Below are positions 23,115-29,927 of a DNA stretch of 64,000 bases, in pieces. A program made the position numbers and the translations under genes. Numbering within the stretch: the stretch's first letter is position 1; each line of letters begins with the position of its first letter. This DNA comes from a virus: the IMG/VR virus record IMGVR_UViG_3300035034_001226, positions 41,193 to 105,192 of that record, one strand, 5' to 3'. Below the pieces are notes generated by a model that was not told the DNA's origin, made no database searches, and saw only the letters and a list, made by a program, of their open reading frames with translations.

Positions 23115-23333
23115 TTAATAACCTTCAGGTCTTGCTGGTATCTCTTGCCCTACATCATACTGCCAATGTGTAACATCGCCAGTTAGAAAACCTCTGTTGC
23201 CACCAAAACAGTTGCCACCATAGTATTGCCCTTTACTTACACCTGTAAATTCAAAGAAGTAAAACACATCTGAATCAACTTCAGGTAGGTTTTTTTCGTC
23301 ATACATATTAAATACATTCCAATTATCTGCCAT
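23115..23333 (-). CDS. Hypothetical protein, 72 aa
   Basis: Aromatic and Gly-rich: DSDVFYFFEFTGVSKGQYYGG, then THWQYDVGQEIPARPEGY. This is typical of small phage proteins with a single beta sheet. No family recognised. Confidence 0.55.
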   Translation of the reverse strand: MADNWNVFNMYDEKNLPEVDSDVFYFFEFTGVSKGQYYGGNCFGGNRGFLTGDVTHWQYDVGQEIPARPEGY

Positions 23334-23358
23334 ATTTTACCCCATAAATTATATTGTT

Positions 23359-23434
23359 TGGTATCCCTACACGGACTTGAACCGAGATTTTAACCTTGAA
23401 AGGGTTACGTCCTAACCAATTAGACGATAGGGAC
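23359..23434 (-). tRNA. tRNA-Glu(TTC)
   Basis: Anticodon loop CTTTCAA in stem TAACC/GGTTA, T-loop GTTCAAGT, A73, encoded CCA. Confidence 0.9.
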
Positions 23435-23439
23435 ATTGA

Positions 23440-24356
23440 ATGTTTATTTATTACTAGGAGGGTTAATAATAAACGCTGAGATTATACGTTTTAGTAGTGA
23501 CCTTTAATTCCCGTACCATATCCCTTGCGAGGATAGTTAAGAACTTATCCATATAAACGCTATTAAGCTGCCTATATATTCACTAATGCTGCCTTGTTAA
23601 AGTGTGGCGTTTCACTTGTCATAACATACTACTCGTCCAGTCTTATTACGTCTGGTCACCCAGTTAAACTCCGCTAAAAGTCTACGTACTCTTTCTAAAC
23701 AAATATCATCAGCTTGCGGCCTTTGACACACTCCATTCCAAATGGTGGAGTATTAAGCATTTTTAGTATGCTACCGGAATGGTCTTTGCGTTTTAATCAA
23801 TAGTAGGACTTGAACCTACATACGATTCCTTTTGAGGGAATTGCCTAATCCAATTTGGCTATATTGTAACCTACTAAGATGTGCCATTCCTGTCGCTACA
23901 TATCTTGTTAGATACGTAATACAACACACCTCCTATCTTTCGTCTTGCGAACTACTCGATATCCTTTCACGATTATGGCTCTTACACCAATATCGTTCAA
24001 AATGATAGCTGCCCTTTCCTGCGAAAGATCGGACTAATCCATCTACACATTAGAATCCCACTATGGTTAGGTTGATTTGTTCAGCTTGGCTATCACACCA
24101 ATTCATGTCTCGCGGAGCCGTCTGACACTATCCTTTCGGACTAAAACCCTAACTTACAGTTTATCGCTGCCTTAACAACGCGGCTAACTTAGAACCGAAG
24201 TTCATATTGCCTATCCTGTGCTTGCATATATAGACCCTTACGGGTGATGGCGTGTAGGACGCTCATCTTTTTAAGTGTTACCACTTATTGTCTTATTGAG
24301 GATATGCCCCCAAATTCTCATGTTACATAAATGTTATTATTTATGTCTTAAAACTT
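23440..24356 (-). ncRNA. Giant structured non-coding RNA, about 0.9 kb
   Basis: No supportable ORF occupies this stretch, which is strikingly GC-richer than the genome. A strong promoter (24363-24390) fires into it on the minus strand. Read on that strand it contains many compact hairpins capped by stable tetraloops: AAGTG-GTAA-CACTT, ACCC-GTAA-GGGT, TCC-GAAA-GGA, GAAC-TTCG-GTTC, and CTTTC-GCAG-GAAAG. Those loops are GNRA/UUCG only on the minus strand, fixing the strand. A tRNA-like fold is embedded at 23796-23868. Large size, phage origin, embedded tRNA and tRNA neighbours recall GOLLD-type RNAs. Family membership is unproven. Its 3' end is undetermined and may join tRNA-Glu. Confidence 0.7.
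23796..23868 (-). tRNA. tRNA-like domain inside the giant RNA, Leu(CAA)-like
   Basis: A perfect anticodon stem ATTCC/GGAAT holds loop CTCAAAA (CAA). T-arm GTAGG/CCTAC with TTCAAGT is intact and the D-arm GCC/GGC is short. The acceptor has two mismatches and CCA is not encoded. It may be a functional tRNA released from the longer RNA or a structural domain of it. Confidence 0.5.
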
Positions 24357-24362
24357 GCGATT

Positions 24363-24390
24363 ATTATATCATAAAATGTTTTATTGTCAA
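24363..24390 (-). promoter_or_regulatory. Strong extended -10 promoter of the giant RNA
   Basis: Perfect TTGACA, 16-nt spacer, TGA, perfect TATAAT on the minus strand, just downstream of tRNA-Ile(GAT). Confidence 0.85.
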
Positions 24391-24416
24391 CTATTTTTTT
24401 TTGAAATAATTTTACT

Positions 24417-24493
24417 TGGTGGACGTGGTAGGATTTGAACCTACGGATACCTCCTTATCAGAGAGGCTGCTTAGACCACTTGCATACACGTCC
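24417..24493 (-). tRNA. tRNA-Ile(GAT)
   Basis: Anticodon loop CTGATAA in stem CCTCT/GGAGG, GGACGTG acceptor, A73, encoded CCA. Confidence 0.9.
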
Positions 24494-24504
24494 ATAATTT
24501 ATTA

Positions 24505-24575
24505 ACCTATATTGCAAGATTCGAACTTGCGTCTGTGGGTTCGTCCACTGTTCTATCCACTGAACTATTTATAGG
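24505..24575 (-). tRNA. Degenerate tRNA-like element
   Basis: D-arm GTTCAGTGGATAGAAC and T-arm GCAAG/CTTGC with TTCGAAT are intact. The anticodon arm GTGG-ACGAAC-CCAC has a six-base loop lacking T33; the anticodon could be ACG (Arg). No CCA encoded. Confidence 0.4.
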
Positions 24576-24577
24576 GT

Positions 24578-24715
24578 TGGGTATGGTCACTACTCCATAA
24601 TCTTCCAGATGTTACTCCGGTGCTTTCTCAATCAATGTATTAGTGATATAACTATTTCGAAGTTCATTATACCACCTCAATCAATCTACATAGTGAATCT
24701 TTAAGCTACCTCAAA
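24578..24715 (-). ncRNA. Two-copy structured RNA element, copy 1
   Basis: Shares ordered blocks with copy 2 at 40427-40581: TAG-Y-TTAAAGATT near the 5' end, TGAGAAA in the middle and AAGAT-Y-ATGGAGTAG-NN-ACCAT near the 3' end, where ATGG/CCAT forms a hairpin. Intervening sequence is diverged. Both copies sit among tRNA genes on the same strand. No known family recognised. Confidence 0.55.
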
Positions 24716-24991
24716 TTATTCTTTTAATCTATTATTTAATCTATTATTTAATCTATCATTAAACCTCTGTAAATGTTCTGAAGTTAGTTCCATTTCTAAG
24801 GTTAATTGCTCTAATAATAAATTAGTTTTATGTAATAGATATTCTGTACTTTCTTTATCAAGATTAGGATTTTTTTCCATCTCATCCAATTCTTCAATTA
24901 TTTCACTCTTACGAGTATTGCATTTTTCTATATTATGTTTGATAGTATCATAATATACTTCTTCTAAATTGTCAAATATTTCATGTTCCAT
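24716..24991 (-). CDS. Coiled-coil protein, 91 aa
   Basis: Glu/Lys/Leu heptads throughout (EIIEELDEMEKNPNLDKEST). The C-terminus carries repeated DRLNNRLNNRLKE from a 12-bp DNA repeat. It probably self-associates. SD AGGTAAC upstream. No family recognised. Confidence 0.55.
   Translation of the reverse strand: MEHEIFDNLEEVYYDTIKHNIEKCNTRKSEIIEELDEMEKNPNLDKESTEYLLHKTNLLLEQLTLEMELTSEHLQRFNDRLNNRLNNRLKE
24724..24761. repeat. 12-bp tandem repeat, three copies
   Basis: AATCTATTATTT-type units inside the 3' end of the coiled-coil gene; copy number change would alter the protein tail in frame. Confidence 0.8.
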
Positions 24992-25007
24992 TTTAGTTAC
25001 CTATTAT

Positions 25008-25085
25008 TGGGGTGGTGGGGGGAACTCGAATCCCCATCTTCTTCGTTCACAGCAAAGAGCTTTACCTAATTAAGCTAACACCACC
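25008..25085 (-). tRNA. tRNA-His(GTG)
   Basis: Anticodon loop CTGTGAA in stem CTTTG/CGAAG, extra 5' G paired with C73 as in all tRNA-His, encoded CCA. Confidence 0.9.
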
Positions 25086-25130
25086 ATCTCATCTATCAAT
25101 TTAATCGTCATCACGTGGATATACATACCA

Positions 25131-25376
25131 TCAGTCATTATCTTCTACAATATTATAATATAATTCAACTTTCACAATCTTTGGTACGATCAACGTTCCA
25201 TCATCAGAGTATAATTGACTGAAATCCCATTCATCAATGTTTGGTAGTGTTTTAAACATTCGTGCCTTGTTTATATCACTAGTCCATAACCCCTCTGCAT
25301 ATGGGTGGCTACTCTGATGTTTCTGATGATATCCTAATTCACATTCAATAAGATAAACTTCTTTTAATTTTTCCAT
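25131..25376 (-). CDS. Hypothetical protein, 81 aa
   Basis: MEKLKEVYLIECELGYHQKH, then DINKARMFKTLPNIDEW, resembling small phage proteins with one alpha/beta unit (PF-type 'YLI...A..F'). SD GGAATAATA. Function unknown. Confidence 0.55.
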   Translation of the reverse strand: MEKLKEVYLIECELGYHQKHQSSHPYAEGLWTSDINKARMFKTLPNIDEWDFSQLYSDDGTLIVPKIVKVELYYNIVEDND

Positions 25377-25389
25377 TATTATTCCAATT

Positions 25390-25466
25390 TGGAGACTCCG
25401 CTCGGACTTGAACCGAGATAACCCAACTTAACAGGATGGTGCTCTTACCAATTGAGCTACAGAGTC
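25390..25466 (-). tRNA. tRNA-Asn(GTT)
   Basis: Anticodon loop CTGTTAA, GACTCTG acceptor, T73, encoded CCA. A second Asn tRNA is at 34569-34645. Confidence 0.9.
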
Positions 25467-25479
25467 AGATTTTGCATAT

Positions 25480-25556
25480 TGGTAGGAGCCGTGAGACTTG
25501 AACTCACTATCTTTCGCTTATAAGACGAATGCATTTACCTGTTATGCTACGCTCCC
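25480..25556 (-). tRNA. tRNA-Ile(TAT)
   Basis: Anticodon loop CTTATAA in stem TTCGT/GCGAA, A73, encoded CCA. It can read AUA directly without lysidine; such tRNAs are uncommon in bacteria. Confidence 0.85.
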
Positions 25557-25590
25557 ATTATAGAAGCTACGTATTTCACTTTCTAACATT

Positions 25591-25971
25591 TTATTCTCCG
25601 TATTTTGCTTTCAGTTCCAAATATTTCTTTTTAGCATTCTGAAATATTTGTTCCTCGTTTTTCTGCTTTTTCAATTTTCTAGTAGCTGCTGCCTTTTTTG
25701 ATCGTTCACTATTTCGCTTGTTAGCAGCTTGACGTTTCTCATACTCTTTATCGGTTTCCATTCTTATGGCATAGCAATTTAATTCACCTTCATCATAATC
25801 ATAAGATCGATAATTAAACATTACATCATGATATCCCTGAGATTTTTCATAAATAACAGTGTCTTTAATCTTTGAAATAAATTCTTCTGATCTAAGATAA
25901 CTAATATGATATAACTCAAATCCACTAATCTCAACCCTTATTTCAATTTTATCTGTACTCTTCAAACTCAT
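25591..25971 (-). CDS. Hypothetical protein with basic coiled-coil tail, 126 aa
   Basis: An N-terminal alpha/beta part (EIRVEISGFELYHISYL) is followed by a very basic helix (RNSERSKKAAATRKLKKQK). The tail suggests nucleic-acid binding. No family recognised. Confidence 0.55.
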   Translation of the reverse strand: MSLKSTDKIEIRVEISGFELYHISYLRSEEFISKIKDTVIYEKSQGYHDVMFNYRSYDYDEGELNCYAIRMETDKEYEKRQAANKRNSERSKKAAATRKLKKQKNEEQIFQNAKKKYLELKAKYGE

Positions 25972-26003
25972 ATCATTTCCTTTCCTATTAAATTAGTACC
26001 GCC

Positions 26004-26108
26004 AGTGAGTCAGAAACCTAGAATTTCTCATGTAAGTAGGGAATCGAACCCTATCGAACCCTAAATGGCTGTGCAACCAGTACACCACATAACACTTTGT
26101 CACTCACT
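26004..26108 (-). tRNA. tRNA remnant in a 7-bp closed fold
   Basis: AGTGAGT/ACTCACT (26004-26010 with 26102-26108) closes the element. Inside are a perfect T-arm TAGGG/CCCTA with TTCGATT, a D-arm-like TGTG/CACA and a 10-nt tandem duplication (AGGGTTCGAT). No complete anticodon arm can be drawn. A second T-arm-like GATGG-TTCGACC-CCATC follows at about 26160, inside an 8-bp inverted repeat that uses the end of the next gene. Confidence 0.35.
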
Positions 26109-26175
26109 AGCTAGCAACTCATTACCTTAACCTGCCAAGGATACACCTCATGGACGTATGATGGGGTCGAACCAT

Positions 26176-26439
26176 CTAATGAGTCGATTCTTCAATGATA
26201 TCTACCATTGTCATTAAACCGTGGGGATTATTACCTGCCACTGTCCAAGTACCTTTGATATCATTTAAATTCACTCTACCTGATAACTCATATGTCTTTC
26301 CATCATCGTACACAACTTTCATTGTACATTTATGGTTATCAATCAGTTTCAAATCTTCAATTTCTACTGATACTGCTTCAATTTCTTTTGTTGGCACTCT
26401 TCTCTTGAACCAACTTGTTTTCCTAATCTCTAATTTCAT
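26176..26439 (-). CDS. Hypothetical protein, 87 aa, probable leaderless mRNA
   Basis: MKLEIRKTSWFKRRVPTKE, then beta strands (KCTMKVVYDDGKTYELSG). The ATG follows a TATAAT box by seven bases, with no SD. It ends in TAG. The stop lies in an 8-bp inverted repeat next to a tRNA T-arm remnant. Confidence 0.55.
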   Translation of the reverse strand: MKLEIRKTSWFKRRVPTKEIEAVSVEIEDLKLIDNHKCTMKVVYDDGKTYELSGRVNLNDIKGTWTVAGNNPHGLMTMVDIIEESTH

Positions 26440-26446
26440 GTTTCAC

Positions 26447-26474
26447 ATTATACATAGTAATTTTAATAATGCAA
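26447..26474 (-). promoter_or_regulatory. Sigma-70 promoter, leaderless
   Basis: TTGCAT, 16-nt spacer, TATAAT, GTGAAAC, ATG. Confidence 0.6.
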
Positions 26475-26489
26475 CACTTTTTTATAAAA

Positions 26490-27755
26490 TTAATTACTCA
26501 ATTCAATTAAATGTGAAATTGTGCACTGCTTACCATCATACACGATGTACTCATTATTACGTAGATCAGCACCACCTTCAGCAAACACACTATCATACCC
26601 CTCACGTTTCAAAACGCTCTTAGAGAGAGAATAACAGTCACGTGTGTGATGTTTAATACGCTTCCACTTACCAGTATGGACTTTAAATAATGCTAGGTAT
26701 GCAGTATTGTCACTTCCACTCGCCCAATATGATCCACGTAGGGAAGTATATCCAATAGACTTCTGTGCCTTATCAGCAAAGTAGATACCATCACCAAACA
26801 TAGAGCCAGTATATAAAGCACCCGCTGGACGAATCATCAAACCAGTAGAAATAATATTCAACCAGTTTTGATTTCTTGAACCGTGAAAGAAATGTCTTAC
26901 ATGCTTATCATCAACCGATTTCAAATGGTTATCGAACTTCTTCTCAGTTGCCAAATGCTTTACAGTGAAAACTCTTTTGACTTGACCCTTGTTGCTACCC
27001 ATCTTACTCACTGCAAAGTCATATTCTTCAGTTGATGCTGCTTCTATTTCTACACCCAACATTGTTAGAATGTCTTTATGATCAGATTTCACAGTATCAT
27101 CGGTTTCATCATTAATCAAAACCTGTCCAGCCATTACATCTAATGTAGCCTGCTCTTCTGCAATTTGACTTTTAATATCATCTAATAATGCCTTATTAAT
27201 TTTAGCATCCTTTTCAAATATATGATCCCTAACATCTTTCATTCGGCGTGGAATGATATGATATAGTTCAATCAATTGCTTATTAATATCATCAGTTTTC
27301 CTTCTAAGTTTTGCGGCATCTAAGATACTATTAACCTTATCTTGGGCCTCATCAATCTGTGCTTGTGTAACTGATTTAGAACTTACTGAATAATTTTCCT
27401 GAATAGAGTTATTAGCAAAACGTTGTAATATATCCATCAAGGATTTAACTTTACTGTCTTTAATATCTACAATGTTTGATGGTGTACTACTATCAGACTC
27501 TGCAAATAAATGGGTAACTTCAGTGTAAATACTACCACTTTTACTCTTCTTAGACTTTATAACGGAATCCCATTTTGACATCGGATATTCTTTAATCTGT
27601 GGGGCACAATCTACTCTACCATATTCTGCAATGAATGTTGAATCATCCTGCTCATACATATTGTAGTATTTGTTGCTCTGTGCAGTTTTACCATCATCAA
27701 TGGAAACACAAATTAACTTACATACTTTTTTGCCTTCTACTAATAACTCACTCAT
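26490..27755 (-). CDS. PARP-type ADP-ribosyltransferase with WGR domain
   Basis: 421 aa. Residues about 10-85 are a WGR domain (NKYYNMYEQDDSTFIAEYGR, then YPMSKWDSVIKSK). A helical linker resembling the PARP regulatory domain follows (about 120-230). The catalytic domain (about 270-420) has the full H-Y-E triad: His291 in FFHGSR, Tyr325 in GDGIYFAD and Glu402 in NNEYIVYD, as in PARP1/2/3. It should transfer ADP-ribose from NAD+ and, with the Glu, could extend chains. The WGR domain implies activation by DNA breaks. It is co-directional with, and 3 nt from, the 27759-28349 gene. Confidence 0.95.
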   Translation of the reverse strand: MSELLVEGKKVCKLICVSIDDGKTAQSNKYYNMYEQDDSTFIAEYGRVDCAPQIKEYPMSKWDSVIKSKKSKSGSIYTEVTHLFAESDSSTPSNIVDIKDSKVKSLMDILQRFANNSIQENYSVSSKSVTQAQIDEAQDKVNSILDAAKLRRKTDDINKQLIELYHIIPRRMKDVRDHIFEKDAKINKALLDDIKSQIAEEQATLDVMAGQVLINDETDDTVKSDHKDILTMLGVEIEAASTEEYDFAVSKMGSNKGQVKRVFTVKHLATEKKFDNHLKSVDDKHVRHFFHGSRNQNWLNIISTGLMIRPAGALYTGSMFGDGIYFADKAQKSIGYTSLRGSYWASGSDNTAYLALFKVHTGKWKRIKHHTRDCYSLSKSVLKREGYDSVFAEGGADLRNNEYIVYDGKQCTISHLIELSN

Positions 27756-27758
27756 AAT

Positions 27759-28349
27759 TTATCCCGTTGCTAGGCTGCTTCTGACATTATTATAGTTAAC
27801 ATGGAAAACATCAGCATGTGCCTGACGTGCCTGACCACGACTAATATCTTGTATAAAAAAGGCCATGTGTCCAGTTGATTGAGAAATTCTAGTTACATCT
27901 TCATCTAAACCAAAATCCAATAATTTTTTATAATCAGTAAACACATAGATATTATAACCTCTAGAATTTGTATATAATTTAGGATAATCAGCTACTGACA
28001 TATTTTCCATTTTTGATATTTGTGCTCCTGTTAGTCCATCCCAACCATCACCTATTTCAAGTCCTATCTCACCATCATCATCAAGATCAGGATAATTATG
28101 ATCAGTAGTAACTGATGCACTTGGTGAAGCTAATGTATAGATTCGATAATTTCCAGAATGTGGTTCTACTGTAAATTCAAGTGGCAATTCATCTGCGGCT
28201 TGTGCCATAAAATGTGAAACTTCATCTTGGTCAGCCTGATAATTAATTTGACGAAGAAGATTCTTTACTTCTAAAGTCGTAGTATTTGAATTTCGCTCTA
28301 TTAATAATAGAGTGGCGTACTTTACTGCTAATGGTGTTAAATTGTTCAT
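27759..28349 (-). CDS. Hypothetical protein upstream of PARP, 196 aa
   Basis: Start ATG 28349 (MNNLTPLAVKYATLLLIER) with GAGG upstream; a TTG in frame lies five codons earlier. The N-terminal 70 residues look like a small winged-helix fold (TLEVKNLLRQINY). The middle is Asp-rich (YPDLDDDGEIGLEIGDGWDG), possibly metal-binding. The gap to the PARP gene is 3 nt, so the two form an operon from promoter 28374-28402 and may act together. Confidence 0.6.
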   Translation of the reverse strand: MNNLTPLAVKYATLLLIERNSNTTTLEVKNLLRQINYQADQDEVSHFMAQAADELPLEFTVEPHSGNYRIYTLASPSASVTTDHNYPDLDDDGEIGLEIGDGWDGLTGAQISKMENMSVADYPKLYTNSRGYNIYVFTDYKKLLDFGLDEDVTRISQSTGHMAFFIQDISRGQARQAHADVFHVNYNNVRSSLATG

Positions 28350-28373
28350 ATTAAATTTCCTCAAGTTGTAGAT

Positions 28374-28402
28374 ATAATACTACATGAATTTAAATATGTC
28401 AA
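28374..28402 (-). promoter_or_regulatory. Promoter of the PARP operon
   Basis: TTGACA, 17-nt spacer, TATTAT on the minus strand between tRNA-Ala and the operon. Confidence 0.7.
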
Positions 28403-28410
28403 CTATTTTT

Positions 28411-28485
28411 TGGTGGAGCCAAAGGGATTTGAACCCTTATCTTCTACGTGCAAGGCAGGAGTTCTTCCAATTGAACTATGGCCCC
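28411..28485 (-). tRNA. tRNA-Ala(TGC)
   Basis: Anticodon loop CTTGCAC; D-arm TAGTTCAATTGGAAGAAC; A73, encoded CCA. Its D-arm equals the one predicted after removing the insert from the interrupted tRNA at 31 kb. Confidence 0.9.
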
Positions 28486-28492
28486 AAAAATT

Positions 28493-28567
28493 TGGCGAAA
28501 CGAAAGAGATTTGAACTCTCACCACCTTCCGTGACAAGGAAGTGCTCTACCATTAAGCTACCGTTCC
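28493..28567 (-). tRNA. tRNA-Asp(GTC)
   Basis: Anticodon loop TTGTCAC in stem CTTCC/GGAAG, G73, encoded CCA. Confidence 0.9.
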
Positions 28568-28640
28568 TAACTTCGGCTTTATTCGATGGTCTTTCCCATC
28601 ACCGCTCACAATGTAAGACGGAGGTTGCCGACATCCTATT

Positions 28641-28716
28641 TGGTGGGTCTAGAAGGCTTCGAACCTTCAACTTCTCGGTTAAGAGCCGAGTGCTCTGCCA
28701 GTTGAGCTATAGACCC
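28641..28716 (-). tRNA. tRNA-Lys(CTT)
   Basis: Anticodon loop CTCTTAA in stem CTCGG/CCGAG, A73, encoded CCA. The 73-nt spacer before it (28568-28640) is GC-rich with no ORF. Confidence 0.9.
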
Positions 28717-28729
28717 AAAATTATCACAT

Positions 28730-28948
28730 TCAATTATCACTATCGACTATGAAACCCACACACAATCCATATATAACACCCCCACTATCAGTAACTTCAA
28801 AGTCAGCGTCATAATTCATTCTAGTTCGAACAAACTCTTCAAGTTCTACTAAACTACCAAACAATAAAATTGGTGGGTTACAACCATAGTCCTTATAATC
28901 GGTATCATTTATCCAGATACGTAACTTTCTTCTTCTAAATTTTATCAT
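28730..28948 (-). CDS. Hypothetical protein, 72 aa
   Basis: Basic start MIKFRRRKLRIWIN, then an acidic C-terminus (DADFEVTDSGGVIYG). Flanked by tRNAs on both sides. No family recognised. Confidence 0.5.
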   Translation of the reverse strand: MIKFRRRKLRIWINDTDYKDYGCNPPILLFGSLVELEEFVRTRMNYDADFEVTDSGGVIYGLCVGFIVDSDN

Positions 28949-28965
28949 ATATATCCACTATAATT

Positions 28966-29041
28966 TGGTGCACTTGGTAGGACTCGAACCTACACCTTCA
29001 AGCTTAGGAGGCTTGTGCCCTGTCCATTAGACTACAAGTGC
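28966..29041 (-). tRNA. tRNA-Arg(CCT)
   Basis: Anticodon loop CTCCTAA in stem CAAGC/GCTTG, A73, encoded CCA. Its first ten bases overlap the end of the upstream CDS. Confidence 0.9.
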
Positions 29042-29247
29042 CTTACTTCTTTCATACGCTGCATTATGGATTTACCTATTGCCAAGGCAATATCATCTTT
29101 ATTATTTAGATTAGCGTTCATGTCTTGCATCATCTCCATACTTAGTGTCATATTCACATTCATAAGTGGCTGAAATGTTTTACCATTTATCTTAATTTCA
29201 CACTCAGTCGAAATATATAGCAGTTCATCTATTCGTTCCCTTGTCAT
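29032..29247 (-). CDS. Hypothetical protein, 71 aa, ends inside tRNA-Arg
   Basis: Start ATG 29247 (MTRERIDELLYISTECEIK) with GAGGTGAA upstream; longer frames run through two tRNAs. The last codons and the TAG stop lie in the 5' end of tRNA-Arg, so processing of the tRNA would cut the mRNA tail. No family recognised. Confidence 0.55.
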   Translation of the reverse strand: MTRERIDELLYISTECEIKINGKTFQPLMNVNMTLSMEMMQDMNANLNNKDDIALAIGKSIMQRMKEVRHL

Positions 29248-29269
29248 ATTCACAACATTCACCTCTGTT

Positions 29270-29346
29270 TGGAACTCTAAACGGGATTCGAACCCGCAAC
29301 CTTCTGTGTGAAAGACAGACGAACTGACCAATCGTTCTCTTAGAGC
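29270..29346 (-). tRNA. tRNA-Glu(TTC), second copy
   Basis: Anticodon loop CTTTCAC in stem TCTGT/ACAGA, T73, encoded CCA. The body differs from the first Glu tRNA, so it is not a recent duplicate. Confidence 0.85.
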
Positions 29347-29354
29347 ATTGTTAG

Positions 29355-29431
29355 TGGTACCCCTAGTCGGAGTCGAACCGACAATCATCAAGTTTTAAGC
29401 CTGATAGCGATGCCAATTTGCTTACAGGGGC
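29355..29431 (-). tRNA. Class I tRNA with Leu(TAA) anticodon
   Basis: Anticodon loop CTTAAAA in stem TCAGG/CTTGA. The variable loop is short (TGATT), unlike canonical tRNA-Leu. D-arm TAAGCAAATTGGCATCGCT is shared with tRNAs at 33.8 and 40.6 kb. Confidence 0.8.
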
Positions 29432-29442
29432 ATTGTGTTATT

Positions 29443-29529
29443 TGGTGCGCTAGGTGGGACTTGAACCCACAAGACCTTTCGGCCACCACCCTCTCAAGAT
29501 GACGTGTTTACCAATTTCACCACTAGCAC
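29443..29529 (-). tRNA. tRNA-Leu(GAG)
   Basis: Class II with variable arm TGGCCGAAAGGTCTT; anticodon loop TTGAGAG; A73, encoded CCA. Confidence 0.9.
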
Positions 29530-29539
29530 AACTATTAAT

Positions 29540-29623
29540 ACACACTGTCCAGTTCCACTGGTGTGGAACGCCCATTACGAGCTTAACAACCATGTGATGT
29601 TTTATCTCATCTACCCAGTGTGT
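29540..29623 (-). ncRNA. Small structured spacer RNA
   Basis: ACACACTG/CAGTGTGT closes an 84-nt element lying between tRNA-Val and tRNA-Leu. Inside is a perfect hairpin GTTCCAC-TGGT-GTGGAAC. It is transcribed with the tRNA cluster and may be a stable small RNA. Confidence 0.5.
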
Positions 29624-29626
29624 GTT

Positions 29627-29702
29627 TGGTGGATCATACTGGGTTCGAACCAGTTACCTCCAGTGTGTAAAACTGGCGCTCTTCCAAATGAGCTAATGAT
29701 CC
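29627..29702 (-). tRNA. tRNA-Val(TAC)
   Basis: Anticodon loop TTTACAC in stem CCAGT/ACTGG, A73, encoded CCA. Confidence 0.9.
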
Positions 29703-29709
29703 ATTGTCA

Positions 29710-29868
29710 CTATAATCTTCTTAATATCCCAGAGCAAAGTCGGTATGTTGATTTATCTGTGATTAATTCAATTCCATCAAATGATATTATCTTTTCAGAT
29801 TTATCACGTTCTATAGCTGCCTTCACACTAGATAAACTATCCCATGTCTTTTTTGTATAATCCACCAT
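29710..29868 (-). CDS. Small protein, 52 aa
   Basis: ATG 29868 with AGGA ten bases upstream: MVDYTKKTWDSLSSVKAAIE, ending in LRRL. Short alpha/beta protein, no family recognised. It stops in TAG immediately followed by TGA. A TATAAT box with TGT lies about 30 nt upstream. Confidence 0.5.
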   Translation of the reverse strand: MVDYTKKTWDSLSSVKAAIERDKSEKIISFDGIELITDKSTYRLCSGILRRL

Positions 29869-29927
29869 ATTCTAATATCCTATAGTTGCGAATATTATAA
29901 CATACTTAATAATGATTAGCCACTCTA

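Noticed and set aside
23796-23868. UGA-suppressor reading (TCA anticodon) for the tRNA-like domain
   Set aside because: The perfect five-pair stem fixes the loop as CTCAAAA, so the anticodon is CAA.
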